This document shows positions 36,468 through 44,631 of a stretch of DNA of 64,000 nt, piece by piece; positions within the stretch are counted from its first letter, which is position 1, and the number at the start of each line of letters is the position of its first letter. This stretch comes from CAWGHZ01 sp963775315 (lineage in GTDB: Bacteria; Pseudomonadota; Alphaproteobacteria; MPNO01; DASWLB01): assembly GCA_963775315.1 (NCBI GenBank), contig CAVZIN010000007.1, positions 434,001-498,000 of the forward strand, in the 5' to 3' direction. The translations under genes and the position numbers were made by a program. The notes under the pieces are model-generated. The model searched no databases. It was not told the DNA's origin and saw nothing but the letters and a program-made list of their open reading frames with translations.

Positions 36468-37152
36468 GGCGGCGGGCCAGCCGGCGCTCGCTCTCGAATC
36501 TATCGTCCGCACGTTCGAGCAGGGCGGTGCTCGGCTCGACGTCCTGCAGGGCGCCTCGCTCGCCCTTGCACCGGGCGAGGCGGTGGCGCTGGTCGCGCCG
36601 TCGGGCGCCGGCAAGTCGACGCTGCTGCACATCGCGGGGCTGTTGGAACGGCCGGACGGCGGCGAGGTGCGCATCGCGGGCGAGGCGACCAGCCGGCTCT
36701 CCGATGCGCGCCGCACCGAGCTCCGCCGCCGCACCTTGGGCTTCGTCTACCAGTTCCATCATTTGCTGCCGGAGTTCTCGGCGCTCGAGAACGTGGTCGT
36801 GCCGCAGATGATCGCCGGCCGGTCCAAGAGCGAGGGCCGGGTGCGGGCGCACGAGCTGTTGGCGCTGATGGGGCTCGCCCAGCGCGAGACGCACCGGCCA
36901 GCACGGCTCTCGGGCGGCGAGCAGCAGCGCGTCGCCATCGCTCGGGCGCTCGCCAATAGCCCGCGCGTGCTGCTGGCCGACGAGCCGACCGGCAATCTCG
37001 ACCAGAAGACCGCGGACGGGGTATTCGACGCCCTGCTGAAGCTCTTGCGGGGGACCAACACGGCCGCGCTGATCGCCACGCATAACCCCGACCTCGCGGG
37101 GCGGCTCGATCGCCGCGTCACGATCGAGCAGGGCAAGCTCAAGGTCATCTAG
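36460..37152 (+). CDS. lolD: Lipoprotein-releasing system ATP-binding protein LolD
   Basis: ABC ATPase of 230 residues powering lipoprotein release. Walker A APSGAGKST (46-54), the LolD-type segment FVYQFHHLLPEFSALENV, signature LSGGEQQRVAIARAL and Walker B VLLADEPTGNLD are intact. The stop codon TAG is formed at the boundary of the IS630 element: TA is the target duplication and G is the first IS base. Without the IS the stop would read TAA, so the protein is unchanged. Confidence 0.95.
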   Translation: MSEAAGQPALALESIVRTFEQGGARLDVLQGASLALAPGEAVALVAPSGAGKSTLLHIAGLLERPDGGEVRIAGEATSRLSDARRTELRRRTLGFVYQFHHLLPEFSALENVVVPQMIAGRSKSEGRVRAHELLALMGLAQRETHRPARLSGGEQQRVAIARALANSPRVLLADEPTGNLDQKTADGVFDALLKLLRGTNTAALIATHNPDLAGRLDRRVTIEQGKLKVI

Positions 37153-37164
37153 AGCGGATTCCGT

Positions 37165-37773
37165 TCATACGGAGCCGTATCCGGAGTTTGTGAAGTAGTT
37201 GGCGCATTCGGTTGGCGGGACGCTGGCGAGGATGCGGCCGATCTCACGCCAGAGCTGTTCGACGGTGCGCGCTGCGGCCTTGCGGAGGTGCGCCTTGAGC
37301 TTGGAGAAGAGCTGCTCGATGGGGTTGAAGTCTGGCGAGTAGGGCGGGAGGCGGAGGAGGGTGGCGCCGGCGGCCTCTATCGCGGCTTCGGCGCCGGCCA
37401 CCTTGTGGGCGGGCAGGTTGTCCCAGATCACGATGTCGCCGGGCTTCAGCGTCGGTCGTAGCACCTCGCGGGCCCAGACCTGGAAGATGCTCCCGTTCAT
37501 CGCCCGGTCGATCACCATGGGCGCCTCGATGCGGTCGGCCCGCAGCGCGCAGACCAGGGTGATGGTCTTCCAGTGGCCGTGCGGGATGGGCGCGACCAGC
37601 CGCTCGCCGCGCGGCGCCCGGCCGCGGAGCCGCGCCATCTTGGTCTGCGTCCCGGTCTCGTCGATGAACACCAGGCGGTGTGGATCGAGCCACGGCTGCA
37701 CGCAGCGCCACAGATCGCGCTCCGCCTTTACGTCCGAGCGGTCCTGTTCGCTCGCATGGGCGGTCTTTTTTTG
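37165..37773 (-). CDS. IS630 transposase, second frame (OrfB, DDE catalytic part)
   Basis: Catalytic domain, about 200 residues, in the -1 frame relative to OrfA. The three acidic residues are visible: VFIDETGTQTKMARLRG, IVIWDNLPAHK and NPIEQLFSKLKAHLR. There is no good start codon at its beginning, so it is most likely expressed as an OrfAB fusion of about 315 residues through frameshifting on the A7 run at 37766-37772. A simple disabling indel is the alternative. Confidence 0.85.
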   Translation of the reverse strand, partial: QKKTAHASEQDRSDVKAERDLWRCVQPWLDPHRLVFIDETGTQTKMARLRGRAPRGERLVAPIPHGHWKTITLVCALRADRIEAPMVIDRAMNGSIFQVWAREVLRPTLKPGDIVIWDNLPAHKVAGAEAAIEAAGATLLRLPPYSPDFNPIEQLFSKLKAHLRKAAARTVEQLWREIGRILASVPPTECANYFTNSGYGSV

Positions 37774-38111
37774 TACGTCAGCCCGCGGCGGGAGAAGAAG
37801 CGCCACACCGTCGACGGCACCGTCGCGAGCCCGCGCCGGGCGAGGCCCTGGCACAACTCCGCCAGCGTCAGATCGGGCCGCTCCTTGACCTGGGCGAGCA
37901 GCCAGTCGGCATGGGCTTCGATCGGTCCCGAGCGGTGGTCGCCGCCCTGCCGGTCGGGCCTCACCGAGCGGGTCAGCCGAAAGCGCGTGTGCAGCTTGGA
38001 AACGAAGCTCGGGCTCACCCCGAACCGGTCGGCCACCGTCCGGATCGGGGCACCGCCCTCGACGGCGGCAAGAACCCGCTCCCGAAGGTCGATCGAGTAG
38101 GCGCGGACCAT
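37728..38111 (-). CDS. IS630 transposase, first frame (OrfA, DNA-binding part)
   Basis: N-terminal part of the transposase, 127 residues to its own stop. It contains the helix-turn-helix IRTVADRFGVSPSFVSKLHTRF and a second helical domain (LTLAELCQGLARRGLATVPSTVWRFFSRRGL). The ATG at 38111 has a GGAGGG ribosome site. At codons 114-116 the frame reads TAC AAA AAA AGA over a run of seven A, where a -1 shift enters the catalytic frame. Confidence 0.85.
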   Translation of the reverse strand: MVRAYSIDLRERVLAAVEGGAPIRTVADRFGVSPSFVSKLHTRFRLTRSVRPDRQGGDHRSGPIEAHADWLLAQVKERPDLTLAELCQGLARRGLATVPSTVWRFFSRRGLTYKKRPPMRANRTART

Positions 38112-38219
38112 GATCCCTCCATGAACCATTCCGCACCCAAAGAATCACAGCACCGTCGCGCTGGGAATCCCCTGCCAATTCGGTCCGACCAGAAAGTGCT
38201 CTAACCCCCGGGAGCGGCG

Positions 38220-38228
38220 TTATCCACA
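38220..38228 (+). promoter_or_regulatory. DnaA box
   Basis: A perfect consensus DnaA-binding site TTATCCACA, 17 bases beyond the IS630 right end and 244 bases before dnaE. I saw no second box nearby, so this is not an origin; it could be a regulatory or titration site. Confidence 0.45.
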
Positions 38229-38419
38229 GGATGATTCGCGCCGGCCGAGACCCGATTCGTTCACGGGATCAGAACTCTCAACCAATCTCGCAACTTGGCG
38301 CCGCTCGCGACAAGATGCAGGGTGGTGCCGGGGCGACCGAACCGACATATTGGTGTTTCCCTTTTTGTTCGACCGAAGCCGGAATCGGGCCGTGAATTGG
38401 GCGGGGGATAAGAGCGTTT

Positions 38420-38434
38420 GTTCGCCTGATGTTC
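38420..38434 (+). promoter_or_regulatory. LexA-type SOS box upstream of dnaE
   Basis: GTTC-N7-GTTC, the direct-repeat operator bound by alphaproteobacterial LexA, lies 37 bases before the dnaE start, where it could overlap the promoter. Such a loose motif is expected about once by chance in a window this long, so position is the main support. The rest of the 268-base gap (38204-38471) holds the DnaA box and no gene I can support. Confidence 0.4.
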
Positions 38435-38471
38435 TTGCTGCCGGCGGCCGGCCGATATGGAATGCTTAGGC

Positions 38472-41400
38472 ATGGCGCATGCCGATTTCGTCCATCTCCA
38501 CGTCCATTCCGCCTACTCGCTGAGCGAGGGGGCGATCCGCATCGCCGAGTTGGTCAAGCTCTGCGCCGCCGAACGCATGCCCGCCGTGGCGGTCACCGAT
38601 ACTGGCAATCTCTTCGGGGCGCTGGAATTCTCCGAGGCAGCGGCGAAGGCCGGGGTGCAGCCCATCATCGGCTGTCAGCTGTTCGTCGCCCGCCCGGACC
38701 AGCCGCAGGGTGGCATCGTGACCGTGCCGAATGGCGCGGCGGCGCAGACCGTCGGGCGCGAGGCGCCGCCCGATGAGCTGGTGCTGCTGGTGCAGGACAA
38801 GCAGGGCTACCTGAACCTCTCGGCCCTGTCGTCGAAGGCGTTCGTCGAGACGCCGGCGGGCATCGCGCCACGCGTGACGATGGACGAGGTGGCGCGCCAC
38901 TCGGCCGGGCTGATCGCGCTCACCGGGGGGCCGCGCGGGCTGATCGGCCGGCTGCTGGCCGACGGCCAACTCCAAGCCGCGCGCGAGATGCTGGAGCGGC
39001 TCGAGGCTGCGTTCCCCGGCCGGCTCTATGTCGAGCTGATGCGCCATGGCATGGAGGCGGAAAGCCGCGTCGAGGGCGATCTGATCGATCTCGCCTATGA
39101 GCGCGAGCTGCCGCTGGTGGCCACGAACGATGTCTATTTCGCGCGCGCCGAGATGTACGAGGCGCACGATGCGCTGATCTGCATCGCGGACAGCACCCAC
39201 GTCGCCGAGCCGAAGCGCCGCCGCTTCACGCCGGACCACCGCTTCCGCAGCGCGTCCGAGATGCGCGCGTTGTTCGCCGACCTGCCCGAGGCGGTGGACA
39301 ACACACTGGTCATCGCGCGCCGCTGCGCCTTCCGCCCGAAGCCGCGGAAGGAGATCCTTCCCGCCTTTCCGATCCCTGACGGCAAATCGGAGGCGGATGC
39401 GCTCACCGAGGAGGCGCGGGCGGGGCTCGAGCGCCGTCTCGCGGCGCATGTCTACACCGAGGCGATGGACGAGGCGGCGCGCGAGGCGGCCGCCAAGCCC
39501 TATCGCGAGCGGCTGGCGTTCGAGCTCGACGTCATTATCAAGATGGACTTCCCCGGCTACTTCATGATCGTGGCCGAGTTCATCCAGTGGGCGAAGGAGC
39601 ACGGCATCCCGGTCGGGCCGGGCCGCGGCTCGGGCGCGGGCTCGGTGGTCGCCTGGTCGCTCACCATCACCGACCTCGACCCGCTGCGGTTCGGACTGCT
39701 GTTCGAGCGGTTCCTCAATCCCGACCGCGTGTCGATGCCCGACTTCGACGTCGATTTCTGCCAGGACCGGCGCGACGAGGTGATCGCCCATGTCCAGTCG
39801 ACCTACGGCCGCGATCGGGTGGCGCAGATCATCACCTTCGGAAAGCTCCAGGCGCGCGCGGCGCTGCGCGACGTCGGGCGTGTGCTCGGCATGCCCTACG
39901 GCCAGGTCGACCGGCTGTCCAAGATGGTTCCCTACAACCCGGCCCACCCGCCGACGCTCGAGGACGCGCTCAAGGCCGAGCCGCGCCTGAAGCAGGCGCG
40001 CGAGGAGGACGAGACCGTCGCGAAACTGATCGACATCGCGATGAAGCTCGAGGGGCTCTACCGCCACGCCTCGACGCATGCGGCCGGCGTGGTGATCGGC
40101 GATCGGCCGCTGGAGCAGCTTTTGCCGCTCTACCGCGACCCGCGCTCCGACATGATCGCGACCCAGTTTTCGATGAAGTACACAGAGGCGGCGGGGCTGG
40201 TGAAGTTCGACTTCCTCGGGCTCAAGACGCTGACGGTGCTCGCGCGCACGGTACAGCACCTGGCCGCGCGCGGCATCGAGGTCGACCTCGCGCGCATACC
40301 GTTCGAAGACCCCAAGACGTTCGAGATGCTCGGCCGCGGCGAGGCGACCGGGGTGTTCCAGATGGAAAGCGCGGGCATGCGCGACGTGCTGCGCCAGATG
40401 CGCCCCGACAAGTTCGAGGACCTGATCGCGCTCGTGGCGCTCTACCGCCCGGGCCCGATGGAGAACATCCCGAAATACATCGCGGTCAAGAACGGCCGCG
40501 AGGAGGTGGACTACCTGCACCCGGTCCTGGAACCGATCCTGAAGGAAACCTTCGGGGTGATGATCTACCAGGAGCAGGTTATGCGCGTGGCGCAGGACTT
40601 GGCGGGCTTCTCGCTGGCCAAGGCCGATTTGATGCGCCGCGCTATGGGCAAGAAGATCAAGTCGGAGATGGATGCGCTCCGCCAGGAGTTTATCGACGGC
40701 GCGGTGGCGAACAAGGTGGACGCGAAACGCGCCGCCGCGATCTTCGATCAGGTCGACAAGTTCGCGGGATACGGGTTCAACAAATCGCACGCCGCCGCCT
40801 ACGCCCTGGTCGCATGGCACACGGCGTGGCTCAAGGCGAATTATCCGGTCGAGTTCTTCGCCGCGACCATGACCTACGACATGGGCTCGACCGACAAGCT
40901 CAATCTGTTCCGCCAGGAATTGCAGCGCCTCGGGATCAAGCTGCTGCCGCCCGACATCAACCGGTCCGAGGCGCAGTTCGCGGTCGAGGGCGGCGCGGTG
41001 CGCTATGCGCTCGCGGCCATCAAGAATGTCGGCGCCCATGCCATGGAGGCGCTGGCGGCGGAGCGGACGGCGAACGGCCCATTCGCAGACCTCTCGGACT
41101 TCGTCGCGCGGGTGGATTCGCGCGTCGCCAACAAACGCCAGCTCGAAAATCTGATCCGCGCGGGCGCGTTCAACTCGCTCGATCCCAACCGCAAGCGTCT
41201 GTTCGAGGGGGCGGACGTGCTGGTCCGGCTCGCGGGCTCGGCCGCGGGGGCGCGCGACGCCGGCCAGCCAAGCCTGTTCGCCGGCGAGGACGGGGCGGTG
41301 GCGCGCCCGCGCCTTAATCTGCCCGAGACGCCGGACTGGCCGGCGCTGGAGCGGCTCGCGCAGGAGTTCGAGGCGATCGGATTCTACCTCTCCGCCCACC

Positions 41401-41966
41401 CGCTTGACGCTTACGGCAAGTCGCTCGCGCGCATCGGGGTGGTGCCGTCGGGCGCCATCGTCGAGCGGCTCGCGGGCGCCGAAGCGCGCCGGCTCAAGCT
41501 CGCCGGGGTGGTGGTGCGGAAGCAGGAGCGCACCTCGTCGCGCGGCAACCGCTTCGCCTACGTCCAGCTCTCCGACGCCGACGGCGTGTTCGAGGTGCTG
41601 GTCTTCGCCGAGCTCCTGGGGCTCGCGCGCGCCAAGCTCGAATCCAACACGCCGCTCCTCGTCACCGTCGAGGCGCGCGCCGAGGGCGAGGAGATCAAGC
41701 TCACCGGCCAGGCGATCGAGGTTCTGGACGCCGCGGTCGCCAATGCCGTCGCCGGGCTCCGCGTCCACCTCGCCGACACGGCGCCGATTGAAGAGCTGCG
41801 CGACGTGTTCGCGAATGGCAAGCGGGGCAGGGGACGGGTCAGCCTCGTCCTCGCGCTCGACGCGACCCGCGAGGTCGAGATCGCGCTGCCCGAGGCCTAC
41901 GCCATCTCGGCCGACATGCGCGCCCGCATCACCGCGCTCCCCGGTGTCACGGTGGCGGATATCTGA
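38472..41966 (+). CDS. dnaE: DNA polymerase III alpha subunit
   Basis: Replicative DNA polymerase, 1164 residues. The N-terminal PHP domain begins FVHLHVHSAYSLSEGAI, the palm holds GPGRGSGAGSVVAW and MPDFDVDFCQDRRDEVI with the catalytic Asp residues, then the fingers, the beta-clamp-binding region and a C-terminal OB-fold (LAGVVVRKQERTSSRGNRFAYVQLSD). Sequence at the N-terminus and length indicate DnaE1, not the error-prone DnaE2/ImuC. The ATG at 38472 starts the conserved MAHADFVHL; an ATG 15 bases upstream is unlikely. Its partner gene lolD is now separated by an IS. Confidence 0.96.
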   Translation: MAHADFVHLHVHSAYSLSEGAIRIAELVKLCAAERMPAVAVTDTGNLFGALEFSEAAAKAGVQPIIGCQLFVARPDQPQGGIVTVPNGAAAQTVGREAPPDELVLLVQDKQGYLNLSALSSKAFVETPAGIAPRVTMDEVARHSAGLIALTGGPRGLIGRLLADGQLQAAREMLERLEAAFPGRLYVELMRHGMEAESRVEGDLIDLAYERELPLVATNDVYFARAEMYEAHDALICIADSTHVAEPKRRRFTPDHRFRSASEMRALFADLPEAVDNTLVIARRCAFRPKPRKEILPAFPIPDGKSEADALTEEARAGLERRLAAHVYTEAMDEAAREAAAKPYRERLAFELDVIIKMDFPGYFMIVAEFIQWAKEHGIPVGPGRGSGAGSVVAWSLTITDLDPLRFGLLFERFLNPDRVSMPDFDVDFCQDRRDEVIAHVQSTYGRDRVAQIITFGKLQARAALRDVGRVLGMPYGQVDRLSKMVPYNPAHPPTLEDALKAEPRLKQAREEDETVAKLIDIAMKLEGLYRHASTHAAGVVIGDRPLEQLLPLYRDPRSDMIATQFSMKYTEAAGLVKFDFLGLKTLTVLARTVQHLAARGIEVDLARIPFEDPKTFEMLGRGEATGVFQMESAGMRDVLRQMRPDKFEDLIALVALYRPGPMENIPKYIAVKNGREEVDYLHPVLEPILKETFGVMIYQEQVMRVAQDLAGFSLAKADLMRRAMGKKIKSEMDALRQEFIDGAVANKVDAKRAAAIFDQVDKFAGYGFNKSHAAAYALVAWHTAWLKANYPVEFFAATMTYDMGSTDKLNLFRQELQRLGIKLLPPDINRSEAQFAVEGGAVRYALAAIKNVGAHAMEALAAERTANGPFADLSDFVARVDSRVANKRQLENLIRAGAFNSLDPNRKRLFEGADVLVRLAGSAAGARDAGQPSLFAGEDGAVARPRLNLPETPDWPALERLAQEFEAIGFYLSAHPLDAYGKSLARIGVVPSGAIVERLAGAEARRLKLAGVVVRKQERTSSRGNRFAYVQLSDADGVFEVLVFAELLGLARAKLESNTPLLVTVEARAEGEEIKLTGQAIEVLDAAVANAVAGLRVHLADTAPIEELRDVFANGKRGRGRVSLVLALDATREVEIALPEAYAISADMRARITALPGVTVADI

Positions 41967-41973
41967 AACTCGG

Positions 41974-42015
41974 TTGTCACCCCGGGTCTGCGCTGCACTG
42001 CGCCCGGGATGACAA
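41974..42015. repeat. Palindromic element between convergent dnaE and coxL-like genes
   Basis: Arms 41974-41986 and 42003-42015 pair at 12 of 13 positions (TTGTCACCCCGGG against CCCGGGATGACAA). It resembles the common TGTCATCCC-type intergenic repeats of alphaproteobacteria and probably acts as a two-way transcription stop for the convergent genes. There is no T tract, so intrinsic termination is uncertain. Confidence 0.55.
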
Positions 42016-42030
42016 TCGTGGAAGAGCGGC

Positions 42031-44376
42031 CTACTTGGCCGCCTTGTGCAGCGCTTCCCAGATGCGGTCGGGCGAGAACGGCGTGTCGAGGTGCGTCACC
42101 CCGCGCGTCGCCAGCGCATCGAGAACGGCGCAGGGCGTCGCGCCGAGCGAGCCTGCGGTGCCGGCCTCGCCACATCCCTTGACGCCGAGCGGGTTGGTCG
42201 TCGCCGGCTGAGGGTTGGTGCCGAACGAGATGGACGGCAGATCGTCGGCGCGTGGCATGGCGTAGTCCATGAACGAGCCGGTGAGGAGCTGGCCATGGTC
42301 GTCGTAGACCGTGCGCTCCAGCAGCGCCTGGCCGACGCCCTGGCCGATGCCGCCATGCACCTGGCCCTCGACCACCATCGGGTTGATCATCACCCCGAAA
42401 TCGTCGACCACCGTGTAGCGCAGAATGTCGACCTCGCCCGTGTCGGGGTCGACCTCGACCTCGCAGACGTGGCAGCCGTTGGGGTAGGTCGAGGGGGCCG
42501 TGTCATGGCTCACCCACGCGTCGAGTTTCGCGGGCACGCCCTCGGGAAGGTTCGAGAGGCCGCGCGCGCGCTCGGCGAGCTCGATGATGCCGATCGACCG
42601 GTCGGTGCCGGCGACGCGAAAGCGGCCCTGGCCGAACTCGATGTCCTCGACCGCGGTCTCCAGCACGTGGCCGGCGAGCTTCTTGCCGTTGTCGATTGCC
42701 GCATCGGACGCTTGCAGGATCGCCCCCGAGGAGGCGATGGCCGAGCGCGAGCCGCCCGAGCCGCCGGGGCCCCGGATCTGGTCGGAATCCGACTGGTCGA
42801 GCCGGATGCGATCGAACGGAATGCCGAGCGTCTGGGCCAAAACCTGGGCGAACGGCGAGGAATGGCCGGTGCCCATGTCCTTGCCGGCCATGACCAGCGT
42901 CACCGTCCCGTCGTCGTTGAAGCGGATGTCGGCAAGCTCCTTGCCGGGCGGGGCGGTGATCTCGAGGTAGGAGGCGACGCCGATGCCGCGCAGCTTGCCG
43001 CGCTTCTCGGACTCGGCGCGCCGCGCCGGGAAGCCCTTCCACTCGGCCTTCTCCAGCGCCTTGTCCATGCAGCCGGCGAAGTCGCCGGAATCGTAGAGCG
43101 CGCCGGACGGGGTCTTGTACGGCATCTCGGTCTTGGCGATCAGGTTCTTCCGGCGCAGCTCGATGCGGTCGATGCCGGTCTCGCGCGCGGCCTGGTCGAT
43201 CAGCCGCTCCATCACGTACTTGGACTCGGGCCGCCCGGCGCCGCGATAGGGTCCGGTCGGCACGGTGTTGGTGAACACCGCCTGCATCGCCACGCTGTAG
43301 GCCGGGGTGCGATACACGCTGATCAGGTTCTTTGTCAGCACGTTGGTGAAGGGCGCCGGCCCCATCGCGGTGACATAGGCGCCGCAATCGCCCCAGCCAT
43401 CGATCTTGACGGCGAGGAATTCGCCGTCCTTGTCCAGCGCCAGCGAGGCATCGACCAGGCTCGCGCGGCCCTGCTGGTCGGTGACGAAGCTCTCGTGCCG
43501 CTCGGCAAGCCACTTGACCGGGCGGCCGAGCTTCTTGGCGGCGTAGAGCGCGATCACCGTGCCGTCATAGGCTTGGCCCTTCATGCCGAACGAGCCGCCC
43601 ACGTCGCCCGAGATCACCCGAAGCTTGGGCGGCGGCACCTTCAGCACGTTGCCCGCGATTGCGCCCCGGAGGCCGAATGCGCCCTGGCTCGGCGCATACA
43701 GCGTGTATTTTTCGGCGGCGGCGTCATACGAGGCGAGGGCCGCGCGCGGCTCCATCGCGTTGCAGACGACGCGGTTGTTGTCGAGCCGGAGCTTGGTGAC
43801 GTGGGCGGCCTTGGCGAAGGCGGCGTCGACCGCGGCGGGATCGCCTTCAAGCCAGTCGAGGCAGAGATTGTCCGGCGCCTCGTCGAACAGGGAAGGGGCG
43901 CCCTTGGCCCGCGCTGCCGTCATGTCGACCACCGCCGGCAGGGTCTCGATGTCGAGCTCGATCAGCTCAGCCGCGTCCTTCGCCTGGGCCAGCGTCTCGG
44001 CGATCACAGCCGCGATGCCGTCGCCCACGTGGCGCACCCGGTCGAGGGCCAGCGCAGGGTGGTTCGGCGCCTTGAGGGGCTGCCCGTCCCTGCCCTTAAG
44101 GGGCATGATGTTGGGCAGCCCGCCGATCCCGTCGACTTCCAGGTCCTTGCCGGTATAAACGGCGAGCACCCCGGGCGCCTTGGCGGCTTCCGTCGTGTCG
44201 ATGCCCTTGATCCGCCCGTGCGCCACCACCGAGCGCAGGATGAAGGCATGCGCCTCCCCCGGCAGGCTGATGTCGTCGGTATAGCGCCCGCCGCCGGTAA
44301 GCAGGCGCGGGTCCTCAGTGCGCAGGACCGGCTGGCCCACGGCGAATCTCAGGTCGAAGGCGGCATCGTCGGGCAT
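42031..44376 (-). CDS. Aerobic CO-dehydrogenase-like molybdenum hydroxylase, large subunit (CoxL form II)
   Basis: Molybdopterin-binding subunit of the xanthine oxidase family, 781 residues. The N-terminus has the domain GQPVLRTEDPRLLTGGGRYTDD, and the Mo-site loop reads PYRGAGRPE. True CO dehydrogenases (form I) carry a Cys-containing AYRCSFR loop, so this is form II, with unknown or non-CO substrate. GSGGSRSAIASSGA and GCGEAGTAGSLGA near the C-terminus bind the cofactor and place the catalytic Glu. The ATG at 44376 gives the standard MPDD... start; an upstream ATG is rejected. No medium (FAD) or small ([2Fe-2S]) subunit gene lies beside it. Confidence 0.9.
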   Translation of the reverse strand: MPDDAAFDLRFAVGQPVLRTEDPRLLTGGGRYTDDISLPGEAHAFILRSVVAHGRIKGIDTTEAAKAPGVLAVYTGKDLEVDGIGGLPNIMPLKGRDGQPLKAPNHPALALDRVRHVGDGIAAVIAETLAQAKDAAELIELDIETLPAVVDMTAARAKGAPSLFDEAPDNLCLDWLEGDPAAVDAAFAKAAHVTKLRLDNNRVVCNAMEPRAALASYDAAAEKYTLYAPSQGAFGLRGAIAGNVLKVPPPKLRVISGDVGGSFGMKGQAYDGTVIALYAAKKLGRPVKWLAERHESFVTDQQGRASLVDASLALDKDGEFLAVKIDGWGDCGAYVTAMGPAPFTNVLTKNLISVYRTPAYSVAMQAVFTNTVPTGPYRGAGRPESKYVMERLIDQAARETGIDRIELRRKNLIAKTEMPYKTPSGALYDSGDFAGCMDKALEKAEWKGFPARRAESEKRGKLRGIGVASYLEITAPPGKELADIRFNDDGTVTLVMAGKDMGTGHSSPFAQVLAQTLGIPFDRIRLDQSDSDQIRGPGGSGGSRSAIASSGAILQASDAAIDNGKKLAGHVLETAVEDIEFGQGRFRVAGTDRSIGIIELAERARGLSNLPEGVPAKLDAWVSHDTAPSTYPNGCHVCEVEVDPDTGEVDILRYTVVDDFGVMINPMVVEGQVHGGIGQGVGQALLERTVYDDHGQLLTGSFMDYAMPRADDLPSISFGTNPQPATTNPLGVKGCGEAGTAGSLGATPCAVLDALATRGVTHLDTPFSPDRIWEALHKAAK

Positions 44377-44487
44377 GGCTCGCTCTCTCGGGAAGGGGTG
44401 GAAGAAGGTGGCGCGGACTCTCTCAAATAGGGCGCGGGCGCGCAACCGTCACGCGGCGCGGCCGCCGGGCGGCGGGGCGGCTGGGGC

Positions 44488-44516
44488 TTGCCAAGGACGC
44501 GCCGCCGGTCTATCTA
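44488..44516 (+). promoter_or_regulatory. Sigma-70-type promoter of the rpsB-tsf operon
   Basis: TTGCCA at 44488-44493 and TATCTA at 44511-44516 are separated by 17 bases. It lies in the 255-base divergent gap before rpsB. A GC-rich leader of about 110 bases follows, with a small GGGG/CCCC stem at 44585-44597 and two CTCAACC copies; autogenous control by S2 is possible but not shown. Confidence 0.55.
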
Positions 44517-44631
44517 GCGCCCACAAACCGCACGCGGGTAACGGGGGCCAGGGGGCCGCCCGGTCCGGTGTCTCGGCCTTGGCCGGGGCTCAACCCCGCG
44601 GAGGCTCAACCGGAGAAAGGACCCGCATCCC

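Larger units (their letters stand above)
37152..38201 (-). mobile_element. IS630-family insertion sequence
   Basis: A 1050-base element flanked by TA (37150-37151 and 38202-38203), the target duplication typical of IS630/Tc1-mariner. Both ends begin GAGC when read inward and match at about 13 of the first 21 positions (GAGCGGATTCCG... and GAGCACTTTCTG...). It carries one transposase in two overlapping frames on the minus strand. It sits precisely at the lolD stop codon and separates lolD from dnaE. Confidence 0.88.

Noticed and set aside
38204..38471. Replication origin near the DnaA box
   Set aside because: Only one box, no AT-rich unwinding region and no origin-linked genes such as dnaA, hemE or parAB nearby.
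38261..38473. 70-codon minus-strand frame upstream of dnaE
   Set aside because: No recognisable features, overlaps the dnaE start region and the LexA-type motif; more likely regulatory DNA.
38472..41966. Error-prone polymerase DnaE2 (suggested by the SOS-type motif)
   Set aside because: The N-terminus, length of 1164 residues and neighbours fit DnaE1, with no imuA/imuB genes beside it.
42031..44376. True CO dehydrogenase large subunit
   Set aside because: The active-site loop is PYRGAGR, not the Cys-containing form I loop, and the other two subunits are missing.
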